From: Sipunculus nudus
Lineage: Eukaryota > Annelida > Sipuncula > Golfingiida > Sipunculidae
Length of the DNA stretch: 64,000 bases
Direction of reading: 5' to 3'
Assembly: GCA_026874595.1 (NCBI GenBank)
Contig: CM049319.1
Coordinates: forward strand, 14,473,601-14,537,600
In this document: piece by piece, positions 13,281 through 26,600 of the stretch
How the letters are laid out: every line of letters starts with the position of its first letter
How positions within the stretch are numbered: position 1 is the stretch's first letter
Made by a program: the position numbers and the translations under genes
The notes under the pieces: generated by a model
Databases searched by the model: none
Told to the model about the DNA's origin: nothing
The model's input: the letters and a program-made list of their open reading frames with translations, nothing else

Positions 13281-16200
13281 TAAAAAAATAATAACTTACC
13301 AGTTGGAGTTGAGAGACTCAAGTAGCCACGCACTGGCAAGACCACAGACGTCCCTCCCGGCATAAAACTGATTAAAAAATCGGGGATTCCCTGGAAATAT
13401 GTATATGTTTTAATGTTTAACATATCTCTCAACGAGAACGCAAGACATAAGACGTATTATGGTTGCCCCCATTTTTTAATACAGAGTATTGAATACCGTC
13501 TTACGTACGGACGTGGGGGAAATGGTAAGAATCCAATGTTCCATATGCCTTTTAGAAATGGTAAAATATTGACACCATATCCAATGCAGTGTTAGAATAC
13601 GTCTAAGGTAGCCATATTCAGATGTTAGAAATATATGACTATGACTCAAATGTTACACTCTTATTTACTAAGATTACTGATTAAAGAATCGGGGATTCCC
13701 TGAACATATGTATATGCATTCATGTTTAACATTTCCGTCAACGAGAACGCAAGAGATGAGACGTAGTGTAGTCCCCCCCCCCCCCCCTTTTTTTTTTTCT
13801 TTATTTTTTAATATAGAGTATTGAATAGCGTCTTACTCTAACCGTGTCCTTGAAAGTAAAAATCTTCGTGTTCAGATTTTTCCAGAACAAAAAAAAACGC
13901 CTATTAATTACCATATTCTGTATGAATTCGGTGTGGTTTCACCGATGCTGACCGGAACGCAAATAAATTTGAGTGCAGTACGAACAGAGCGCGCAGGCAA
14001 CAAAATGGTATCGATCGATACCGTATTAATTTAATAAAGAGGTGTAGTGTGAAAACGGCTTAAAATAAAAACAGTAGGAGATCTTTCGTTAGACAAGTTC
14101 TCAACACCATTTGTTTTTAATTACTCACCTGAATGCACGGAGTATTTTCTGACACGTCTGAACAATTTCAACAGTTCCTCGTGGCTGCTCCGTTCCTGCC
14201 CGACCTCCATTCCCAATATTTCCTGATTCAAAAATTAAAACAATTAAGTGTTAAAATACACTTACTGATGGGCGGGGGTGGATGGCTAGAATCCAATGTC
14301 CCATATGCCTGTAAGATATGGTATAATCTTGACACCGTATCCAATGTAGTGTTAGAATACGTCAATGGTACCCATATTCAGGTGTTAGAATATATATGCA
14401 CTGTAACCTTAAGGTTACACTCGTTATTAGCCTGCTGAGATTACAGGAAGTGTTGAACTTTGTTTATTTGGACCGGAGACGGTCATATGCTCTGATTGAA
14501 TTACGATTTAAATACAAAATTATAGTAAATATGAAGAATAGGCCTATGTATCCTCAACAAACATGTTGGATTCAATGTATCGTGGACAAGAGAAAAGTTG
14601 GCATGTAGGCCTATCCGCCCAATCTAGCTTTTTTAACATTATAAGTTTACATATTCTGTGGAGGATTTAAACTATGAGTGTAAACAGAGGTGGCGGAACT
14701 AATTTTGAAGCGGGGGGGGGGGGGGGTAAGGGGGCACCATGTTCAGAAGAAATTGTCCACAGCAACAATAAGTTATCAATATATATGAATATGTCGTTGA
14801 CGTGGAAAGCTGCACGAAGTCGCGCGAAGATTAACGAAAACATCCGACGATCTGACCATGACGTCACAGACGATTTTGGATTTGTGACGTCACGTACCTA
14901 AGGAAACGTCGAAGAGGGATAATCAAGTAAACATTGTCAGTTAACGGAAACCATGCGGCCCCTACCGTTTCATGCTCTCGTGTTCAGCATCGTTTTATTC
15001 CTTTTATATACAGTCGATCACGCTGTGTCGAAGACCGAGGAACAACAGGATAGGTATTATGCTGAAAGACAACCTCGTGGGCGGGTATGGAAAAGGACCA
15101 GCGATGAGATAGAGGCGGAACGGCAGGATAGATTTGATGCTGAAAGACAACCTCGTGGGCGGGTGTGGAAACCTATATATAGAAAGCACAAAAAGACTAA
15201 AGAACAACAGGCGGCCAGAGATGAGGAGGAGGCGGAACGGCAGGATAGAATTGATGCTGAAAGACAACCTCGTGGGCGGGTATGGAAACCTATATATAGA
15301 AAGCACAAAAAGACTAAAGAACAACAGGTGGCCAGAGATGAGGAGGAGGCGGAACGGCAGGATAGAATTGATGCTGAAAGACAACCTCGTGGGCGGGTAT
15401 GGAAACCTACATATAGAAAACACAGAAGGAATAAAGAACGACAGCGCGCCAGGGATGAGGAGGAGGCGGAACGGCAGGATAGAATTGATGCTGAAAGACA
15501 ACCTCGTGGGCGGGTATGGAAACCTATATATAGAAAGCACAAAAAGACTAAAGAACAACAGGCGGCCAGGGGTGAGGAGGAGGCGGAACGGCAGGATAGA
15601 ATTGATGCTGAAAGACAACCTCGTGGGCGGGTATGGAAACCTATATATAGAAAGCACAAAAAGACTAAAGAACAACAGGCGGCTAGAGATGAGGAGGAGG
15701 CGGAACGGCAGGATAGAATTGATGCTGAAAGACAACCTCGTGGGCGGGTATGGAAACCTACATATAGAAAACACAGAAGGAATAAAGAACGACAGCGCGC
15801 CAGGGATGAGGAGGAGGCGGAACGGCAGGATAGAATTGATGCTGAAAGACAACCTCGTGGGCGGGTGTGGAAACCTATATATAGAAAGCACAAAAAGACT
15901 AAAGAACAACAGGCGGCCAGAGATGAGGAGGAGGCGGAACGGCAGGATAGAATTGATGCTGAAAGACAACCTCGTGGGCGGGTATGGAAACCCACATATA
16001 GAAAACACAGAAGGAATAAAGAACGACAGCGCGCCTGGGATGAGGAGGAGGCGGAATGGCAGGATAGAATTGATGCTGAAAGACGACCTCGTGGGCGGGT
16101 ATGGAGAGGATGAGGGAGAGGAGGAACCATAACCTCAGGCACAGGTACCAGTAATGCCGGACTCCTCCTAACAGTCAGACCCCAGCCCTGAACACTAGTA

Positions 16201-19200
16201 TGTTGATAATTTAGAAGTTAAAATTTATCTATTATAGTTCATATCGGTGAAACGTAACTCTTTGATCATCTTTAATTTCTATTAAAAAATGTATTCCATG
16301 ATTATTTCAATCAATAACTTTATATTTATCTTTAATCTAATTATTCAAACCCCTTTTATCAATGATGGAATGCGGTTCGTTTTTGGCTGAAGTATTTATT
16401 TTATATAAGTAAAATGTAAAGTTAGTATGTAAATTGAATATTCAAGGTTTCTACTAGTTTAGACAGTTCCTTTTTTAATTTAATAATTTAGGTTCGTATC
16501 AGTGAAGACAAATCTAGGCGTTAGTACCAAAGTTGTTTATGTATTTTTTACTTATTTCTTTTAACAGTGAACACTTTTGATTATTTCTTTAGCTTGAATT
16601 GACAATTTTTGGTTCGTATCATTCAAGACAAGTTTAGGTTTAGAAGTAATTAATAGTTTACATAATATTGGTGGGTTATATGAATAAACAAATATGATTT
16701 TTTTTAGTATTTTTATGAATCCTTGATAACTGGTCACATTTATATTAATTCTGAATATGAACATATCTTACGCTGCGCTTCCTTCACTCATTAACAGTGG
16801 ATTCCCGCTGAATATGATAAATATGTATAATTTACGAGGGCGTAGAATACCTTAATTTATATATGGTATACATCTGTTGTTTCTGTTATATAAAATGCAA
16901 AAACAAGTAATGCACTGTTATACATGTTTTGTATAACAACAAATGAAATAAATGACAGTTTAACTATTGTAGGAGCGTTTTAATATACTGGATGTCCGTC
17001 TTTGCGCAAGCCTTTTTGTCCGATTTTGTGCCCGCCTGCCTGTCGATCGGTCTCATGAATAGCTTGTCCGTTGTACATTTAAGTGCCTCCGCCAGAAAGG
17101 ATTGCGTTCATTCCCTTCGTGTGTGCATGTTTGTGTGTGTGTGTTTTTACATACCATTACTCACGCAATCCTGAACGAAATATCAAGAACTTTTCATGGC
17201 TTTTCGGGAATAAGCCGAAGCGAATCGATTGGAAATTTGTGTAGATCTGGCACATAATTCGGATTCAAGAGCACCATCAAGGAATATTCACCAATGTACA
17301 GTCACAAATACACTAATGTACTAGGGGATATTGACCAAATAAGTGAATCAAAATACATGGTGGAGGCTTGCATTCCAAGGAATGCCGATTTTTTTTTTCA
17401 CCTAGGAAGTAGTGGCTATAAATGATCAACTGGGCGGTTCCTGGATTTGGAAAGGGGATGGTAGCTACCGTTCAATCGAGGGAATAATACGAAATAAAAC
17501 TATCCCAGACTCGGGGAAGATTTCAGAGGGGTAGCCTTACATATTATTGAAAAACACTGCGTGTAAAAATGTAAATTCTCACAGTAAAAGGGGGGGGGGC
17601 GTTAAATTCTTAATTAGCCCCTTAGATCCATCACAGATCGATATTTACGATGTTTCGATATGAAACGGCACGTTACGTCAATAGAGCTCCCGATTTGTTT
17701 CCTGTGCTGTATCGTAATTCGGACGAGTTACATAATACATAATTACACTTACATAATAATTGTGTCCGTTGCGGATGCATTGTTTTCATCCAGACGCCGC
17801 CGCCTCCGCGTAGGTTACTCCTCCGTAACCACTGGACGGAAATTTATTAAACTTGGAATTATGATCAGGTCACATGTGAACTGCTCCGCCCTCATTTTGG
17901 GTTGACCTCTGACTTTTCCTTTCTGAAAAACGTCCATCTGTGCGTCTGTTTTTACTCATAACACCACATATCTTGGGACTCGTTAGACCAATCTTTCGTC
18001 TATTTTTACATATAACACAACATATCTTGGGACTCGTTCAACCAATCTTGCGCCTGTTTTTACACATAACACCACACATCTTGGGACTCGTTCGACCAAT
18101 CTTGCTGAAACGATGTATGGGTGTAGCTCTTGGAAAGCTTTGTTTCATACAAAAACACCTGATGGCAACACCTAATACCATTTTTGCACAGCGTCCATCT
18201 GTTCGTCTGCCTTGTTTTAAAATCACTCCTATCACTTCAGTGGTTGGACTTATCTATCTGAAATTTTGCATGCGTATACATCTTGAATAGCTTTCTCAGA
18301 TGGGGCTACCTACATTTACTTTACGCTGCAAACATCCATGCTAATGTCTCGGCCTGATATTGTGTATGCGTATAGATCACACATAGCTTTTTATCATACG
18401 CAAAACTTGTGGCGCCACCTGCAACCATGTTTGCACAGCGTCCATCTGTCTATTTGCCTTTGGTCAAAATCACTCAGGATCAAGTGAAAACAATAACCCT
18501 CACTTCGCGTAGAGTTAACAATAAATGTTCAATCCCTAGCGCTCTTACTTATGTAAAGACACAATCCTTGCGCATGCCAAACAACACTTCCGTTCTTAGA
18601 AAAAAATGGCGTCCAATAACAGACGTACTGGTGCAGAGCGGTAGCGGCACCTGGCGTCTCTTAGAGAGACTAGTATGCGTTGTGCGCTAACCTCCACGCA
18701 CGGTTAAGTTCTATTGTGCATTAAGAATAATCCCTGCTGTCAGTGACGGATTCAAGAATATTTGTCCCGACATACAGTCAGTCACTCACTTTGCATGATT
18801 AGTTAATATGAACATCATGTGACTCGAGATCCCTTGGCACTCGTGTCTTATGTCAGCAGGCTATAATGGTTAATCCTACAATTCATGCAGGTATTTCTTT
18901 TGCAATCCAGTAATGTTAAAAAAGACCACAGCAAGTGTCGCTGCCCTATCACCGTGCATTTACAGCAATTATGGCAACAATTTTATTACGTGAGCTAGCC
19001 AAGAAAGCACGTGCATAATTTTATGTTTATATTAACAATACTGCGTCACGGATATTACATCGAAGGATATATCTACAGCTTTATCAACATTTAAGATATA
19101 TATCACGGACAAATACCTTTTGTTTGTTATATTTTGCATGGATGCTGTCGACGCATACTCTATATTTTTGCTCCATTTACTTAATTTTTGTAATTTACCT

Positions 19201-22200
19201 TTCTGAGGCTCAGTGGCTCGATTTTGGTCTAAAAGCGTGCAGTGTGAATGAAAGTGTGCATGACATCTATCCCAGACCTCCATATAGATATCTCATGTGT
19301 GGAGAATGGTTGTGCGCCTGCAGTACTCCAGAGCCGTTTACCGATACGGACATCAGCATCTGTTGCTTTGACAACACTGTGCGCATCTGTTTATTTAAAT
19401 GCAAAAGAAAACCTTAAGCGTCATCTAAATTATATTTAACCAGATACAATGCCAGAACGGGTTCAGATCCCTCTAAAAACTAGAAATATGCATTCTCGAG
19501 AATGCATGCCACCAGCATTTGGGTCGTTCTAAATGTGTCGGGGCATTCCGCAACCCGTGTTTTCATTCACTTCCTTTGTCCGTCGTCCATCCGGCCGGCC
19601 GTCCGTCCGATAACAGGGCACGTTTTGAAACCTTGGACCTATGAATCCAAAATTTTGCATACAGTTAGATGTCCCCAAAATCTCCTACCATACCGATAAT
19701 GGGGTCACTAGGACTTCGTTTCTTCGAAATATTAAGGAAAAACCTCCGTTTCCCATAAAAAAGCCATTGTTACACTTCAAGGCTGCCTAATATCGAAACC
19801 ACTGGTCTGTTTTTTATTATATTTAGTATTTTTATATTCTTCCATACATTTTCTATTAATATACCAAAAATAAGGTCAGTATTGAGTATTGTTTTGAAGT
19901 TATGGGTCCAAATATAATGCAATTTTTGAAAAATCAGGAAATTGCTGAAGCTGGAGACTTTTCTCAGGGATATAACTTTATTGAATCAAGATTCAATTGT
20001 TAATCCAAAATTAGATCTGAATTTTGCAATTTTTTTAAGTTATTAGCATAAATAAAAAATCATACCTTAAATTTTGTCCAACTTTAGCTATGGCACGTTT
20101 TTCTCATGTAAGCAATGTTGATTTAATTTTCACAGCATATATACATAAGGATTTAATCTTTTAAAATCTGAAATTTCAAAGGAATTGATTGAAAAGAGAA
20201 GCTTCTATTCAAGATTTCATTGACCATGTCAAGTGTTGTTTACATCAGGTTCCTAGTACCCACCTAGTAGTACAGCCTTCACTTGTATTATGTAACCCTC
20301 TCCAGGCAGCTTGCCTTGGCTCAGCTTTGCCACTACTAGCAGGCTTCCCCTCTGCCCTGCACTCCGACCCCCACCCCTTTAGCTGGTGCATAAACTAGAT
20401 GAATGTTAAAATTTTCTGTATTTGATTCATTCTTATTCTAGGCTGTGCTACATTTTAGATTTTGTATAGTACCACCAGGGTTACAATGATGATAGTGCCC
20501 ATTTATTGTGTCCACAAAGTAGTGTATTGCTATACTAGCTGATAAACCCGGTATACCGGGCTTTTTACCGGGGTTTGGGAGATATATTTATTGAGATATT
20601 GAATGTTGGCTCATTTTTAGCTCAGCTGACTGTAAGTCATCTGAGCTATAGGGATCACCTTTTGTCCGTCGTCCGTCCATCCGGCCGGGCGTCTGTCCGT
20701 TAACAGGGCACAAATCGTAACCGCTAGACCTGGAATCTTCTCACTTTACATCCAGAGAGGTCCATGAAAAATCTCCTCGGAAACCAGAAATTAGGTCTCT
20801 GTTACCCATATCCTTCGAGCTATGGGGCCCCAAAGTACCCCCCAGAATAGTGAAAAATTTCATACAAAAACTTCAATATCTCATTAACTACATCACTGAT
20901 GGTCATGATTTTGGCATACATATTAATCATGAGAAGTTTCATCAGTTTCTGCAGATTGGTGGCGCCACCTGTATTTTTCGATTTTTTACGAATTGTTTTC
21001 TCTATTTTTGAGACCTTTAAAAATGTGAACATCTGTTAACAGGGCACAAATCGTAAAGACTGGACCTAGAATCTTCATTCTTGTCATGCAAGGAGGCCCA
21101 TTAAAAGTGTCTTTGGAAACCTGAAATTAGGTCTTTGTTACCCATATCCTTCAAGCTATAGGACTCCAAAGTATCCCTCAGAATAATGGAAAATTTGATA
21201 CAAAAGCTGAAGTATCTGGACAACTAATCCAGAGACCACCATGCTTCTTTGTATGGATATTGACCATTTAGTGTTTTCATTAGTTTCTGCAGACTGGTGG
21301 AGCCACCTGTATTTTTTTTTAAAGTTTACGCATTTTGTCTCTATTTTTGAGATATATTAATACAGACACAATCTCAGCCTGTTGGTTAATCTGTTTGATG
21401 CTTCAGTTGAATGGTTATATACTACCATTCAGATGATAATATTTCCTTTTGCAAATCTCTTCCCAGTCAGCTGAGCGTCATGACCCATGGGTCACTTGTT
21501 TATTATAAAATTTAAAAGAAAATATAGATTTTTAGTGGGATACTCTCGGAATACGATATGTACAAATATTTTTTACTGTTATTTTGTGGCGCTGTGCTCG
21601 TGGCAAAAATCGTACCCCGGTATGTGTACTATGAAGACCTAGTCAGTGATGGTTTACATTGCGAACCGGAATGAGACACGGAGGCATACAGTGTTTCGTT
21701 GATATTTGACTGGTTTCTATCGTTGGACGTTTAAAAAATAGGTTGATGTGAGGAACACATGAAAGATTAATTAAATGTACGTTGCAAGAAAACTGTTCCT
21801 GAAGAAGGAAACAGAAATATGCATACATCGTAAGTAGCAGAAAGGGACCCAGCGGGACTCCATGCAGTGGGTCCGTATACCATTTTCAGCCACCGCAACC
21901 TTTTTTTCATCGTATCAGACATATTTAAGGCCTGAAACCCCCGCCACCAACCCAGCCCTGTACCTGAAATTGGGACCTTGAATTAGGTTTTGTCATTAAT
22001 CCTCCTGGGTTGAACTCTCCATTTCAAAAAGCGAGAAACATGTGTTTTTCTCTTTTACTGACCACGCACGTGGGTCAAATCCCTCACTGAAAGCAAGCGT
22101 TATTCATATGAACAATAGTCCTCAGTGTTAGAGGTTAAGTGACCACGATGCACGCATTCCGGTGATTGCCGAAGGCAGTTCGGCTGTGCTCGATAAAAAA

Positions 22201-23377
22201 ACGGAAAAATCACTCAAAATTATATGTATATTAAATATTATTTATTTTCATATCGCCTATGTCACTGCGGGGATAATAACCTTTAAAATGATGTATGGGA
22301 CAATATTGTACACAACGCGGTTTTAGAGAACATTGCGAAAAAACGTGAACCGAATTCCTATTTTAAGTATTAGATAGATGAAAGTGTGAATGTTCATCAG
22401 TTAAGCAATTCTTTACTTCAGAAGAGTAAAAACTTCACCAGGTGTGAAATTGACTATTAATTCCAGTAGAAAATTATAGCTGAGATAGTATTAGCACAAT
22501 GATGTTGTTTGTCCCTCATTTACCTAACAGTGTGTATACTTTATTTGAGAAGATGGTTTTATTTTATCAGATTTACTTAATCTTTTATATTGGTGAATAA
22601 AATTAAGCATGTACTGAAAGCTCCAATGTACAAAACTTTTTTATAGTGATTCAGGAAATGATCTTGAAGATGCCATGTTGTGGCATTTTTTTCTTTTAAA
22701 ACCAGTTTAAACATTTGTGATTTAAAAATAATAAAATATATGTGTATGCATATTATGACCCGTTATGAGCTATACTCTGGATAAATAATGATTGCAACTT
22801 AGAATTCTGATATTTTAACTTATATTTTCATATTTTTTTATTACAAATTTATAAAACTTGTAAATAAAAAAATGAATCTGATAAAAACTGTTAATGGAAA
22901 AAGTTGATATGCTAAAAAAAATAGGCTTAAATATAAACTTAAATGCAGTATACCCTCGAAAGAGAAATAAAGGTATTAGTCCATACTGTCCACTAGCCTG
23001 TCCATCTGTAAAATTTTCATAATCATCACAGTATCTCAAAACTTTTACTGTTTTTCTTCAAAACAGTCTTGTCAGAGTATTAGTTTTGCAATCATATATT
23101 TAGAACTTTACTATAACCAAGCAGGAGGGCTCTTTCCTCTTAGCTTCTAATATGCTTGTATATATGAAAAACCTTACAATAGAATATTTTGCATATTTTT
23201 CATTCTGCAAAAGTTTCAAACTTCAGCTGAGCGCCGTGACCCTTGGGTCCCTTGTTTTATATGGTTTTCACTTCAAATCTACGAATCAGAGTAAATGGAT
23301 GAATGCATGAAACACAAAATTCGGAGCTGATTGCCGTGAATTGGACACTTAACGAATGTACTGGACTTACATATACA

Positions 23378-23428
<51 letters not shown>

Positions 23429-23572
23429 ATATGTAACGGGTGAAAATAAAAACTAGGCCCGAATGTTGGTTCGAACCCGTAACCTGTGACACACAAGTCA
23501 GACGTTCTACCGCTTCGCCAATAAAGCAAGTTTCACTAGCAAGGCCAGTAGGAACGCTTTTGTATGTCCGGT

Positions 23573-23645
<73 letters not shown>

Positions 23646-26600
23646 TTGTGACCCTGACGGAACTTCTATGGTGAGGGGTAGGGGATCTGGCGCAGCCAAG
23701 AGGTTAAGGCACCCGACTGGAAATCGGAAGATCGTGGGTTCGATTCCTACCGGAAGTGAACCGACTTTTCAGAAGTGAACCGACTTTTCAGAAAAGTCGG
23801 TTCACTGCCGGTAGGAATCGAACCCACGATCTTCCGATACACACACGCATGCCGCCATGTGGAGTCGAAATTCCGTGACTTTATACATAATACATCCGAA
23901 ACTTTTAATACATTTAATTCTGTTATGTGTACAGATTTGAGAATTCAGCCAATGGGTTCCTTACTATGATTATTTAAGTTTTCCTTCAATACAATAATCG
24001 TCTGCTACACTTGTATAATTTTACATACCTTACTTGGTCATTAGTGGAGTTTGTAGCTTTTCCACAGAATTCCAAAATCATTCTCTTCTTGTTGGCTGCC
24101 TTTTGCCATCCAAAACAAGATGACAGTGGACTGTCCTCGTTTCAAGCGGTAACTGTGATTGACCAGCAAGCAAATCTCACATGGAGTTATAGGATAACTG
24201 TGGCAGGGCTAAAGGGTCTCAGCATCACAGCCTGGCACTGACTCCCTTTTCCCTCTCTGTATGTAAGATCATTTTTGTATAAAAATTAAAAAGTTCCCCC
24301 TAGTTGAAAGCTAGATTCGTTCCAACCCTGCCGAGCGTTACTCAATTGGTATGGTGGTGAAGGCCAAACGGATACCGTGTCTTGAGCCTCTCAGCCAATC
24401 ATACCAGCTGGCCATAACAGCGCGGGGTACCAGTCTAAGTGAGCTAATATATGACAGGATGTACCTTTAGGACTTCCGGTTGCTTGAACTCGAGCACTTT
24501 GCTTCCTCTGGCCCCGGCCTGGATCAGCTCCTCCTGGACCATCAGGTCGTGGACGTTCTGTAGAAATTCCACCTCCTCCTCAGTCACTACAGAACTCGCT
24601 AAAATAAACCAAAGATCCCCACATTAAATCAGTTTCACATAGGGTATATTTTATTGACAGTTTAGAACTACACAAATCAGTCAAATAAACCGACCGTTTC
24701 AGTAAATCTTGAAGGTGTCTTGGATCAGGCAATTACTAATTCGACGGGAAAATTCAGGCAATTTAAAAACTGACTGAATTCGTACACTGGTTGTAAGTTA
24801 AACTCATTGCTTGCTGCGCACTGCTGCTTAATATTCCTTCTGTATCTATAATTGTTGAAAGCAAAGTTTCTCATATAATAACAAGTGCGTAAGAGAAAAA
24901 ATGCGTAAACTTTAAAAAAAAATACAGGTGGCTCCACCAGTCTGCAGAAACTGATGAAACACTCCACAATCAATATCCATGCAAAGAATCATGGTGATCT
25001 CTGCATTAGTTGTTCAGATACTTCAGCTTTTGTATCAAATTGTCCATTATTCTGAGGGATACTTCGGAGTCCTAAAGCTTAAAGGATATGGGAAACAGAG
25101 ACCTAATTTCAGGTTTCCACAGACACTTTTCATGGGCCTCCTTGCATGACAAGAATGAAGATTTTAGGTCCAGTTGTTACGATTTGTTCCCTGTTGACAG
25201 ATAACCACGTCTTTAAAGGTCTCAAAAATAGAGAGAAAAAATCGTAAAAATTTGAAAAAATAGAGGTGGCGCCACCAGTCTGCAAAAACTGATGGAACAC
25301 CTCATGATCAATATGTATGCCAAATTCATTACCATCAGTGTTGTAGTTATTCAGATACTGCAGTTTTTGTATAAAATTTTCCACTATTCTGGGGGGTATT
25401 TTAGAGCCTTACAGCTTAAAGGATATGGATAACAGAGACCTAATTTCAGGTTTCCATGGAGACTTTTCATTGGTCTCCCTGTGTGTCAAGAATGAAGATT
25501 CTAGGTCCAGTTGTTATGATTTGTTAACAGATGTTTATATCTTTAAAGTTCTCAAAATAGAATTAATTCGTAAAAAAAAAACCCGAACAAATACAGGTGG
25601 TGCCACCAGTCTGCAGGAACTGATGAAACACTCCATGATAAATATCCATGCAAACAATTTTAGTGATCTCTGTATTAGTTGTTAAGATAATTTATCTTTT
25701 GTATCAAATTTTCCATTATTCTGGGGGGTAATTGGGAGCCCCATAGCTCAAAGGATATGGGTAACAGAGACCTAATTTCTGGTTTCCCAGGAGATTTTTC
25801 ACATTCTAGGTCCAACGGTTACGATTTGTGCCTGGTTAACGGACAGACGGACGACGGACAAAGAGTGATCACTATAGCTCAGATATCTTACAGTCAGCTG
25901 AGCTAAAAATACTTGAAAGATGTGTAATCTGTTTTAATCTTACATATTTGCTTGAAAAACGATAACAAATATTCTTTGACTTATTCGAATGGACAGAAAT
26001 TTAGAGGAACGCGATTAGGCCCAGATACCATCTACACTACATACACTAAGTTTCTTTCGAGGTATTAAAGGCCAAAGTACTCCTGTCTTGGTATACCCAT
26101 AAACACCAGGAAGCACTGGGCTGTATCGAACTCCTTAATATGTAAATCCTGTGTCGTCTGCTGTTGGCGTAGGTATTATGTTTTTCCCTATTTCATTTGG
26201 TTTGTCTGTTAGCAACTTTATGAAAACAGATTTTTATCAAATCTGTAGAGGGTTAGTAAATACACTCAGAGGACACTCAATTAAACTCTGGTGGTAACCT
26301 GAAACACCATGATATTTTATTGTTATTTAAAGATTTTATATGTCTTATTGTGACACAAGGTAGCCGTGACAACCCGACTCAGTAGGCAATCGGATAATTG
26401 GACTGGTAAGCCTACTCGAGTCGTGATCCAAGTTATATCTAGGAATGTATCGCAGTGGTCTTGCATCGGGTTGCATTCATATCGTGGTAAACAGCCCAAA
26501 ATCTCAAAATTATGCTTAAAAATAATGAATTTACACAATAGTATACATGTGAGCTCACAACCAAAACTGAAACACCGTCTCCATGGACACGGGTCATTTC

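Noticed and set aside
13114-13432. IYIYIY-rich open frames here and at other (AT)n tracts (23257-23699, 28356-28547, 47579-47825)
   Set aside because: They are microsatellite translations.
14710-14725. Long G/C homopolymers (also near 2311, 13785, 34687, 59425, 62823)
   Set aside because: They are likely slippage or base-calling uncertainty inside repeats. No function is inferred.
15004-16142. Long open frames on the minus strand (334 and 361 codons) and a second plus frame (332 codons) over the repeat gene
   Set aside because: They arise because the 117-bp unit is a multiple of three and stop-free in several frames. Only the 14953 frame has a signal peptide, a good start context and biologically sensible repeats.
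17940-18290. 116-codon frame with an 18-residue repeat
   Set aside because: It is created by a 54-bp non-coding tandem repeat. There is no signal peptide and no support outside the repeat.
23685-23760. Possible tRNA-Ser(GGA) gene
   Set aside because: It lacks the long variable arm and a matching acceptor stem, and a relative at 28660 has the same context, so it is a SINE head.
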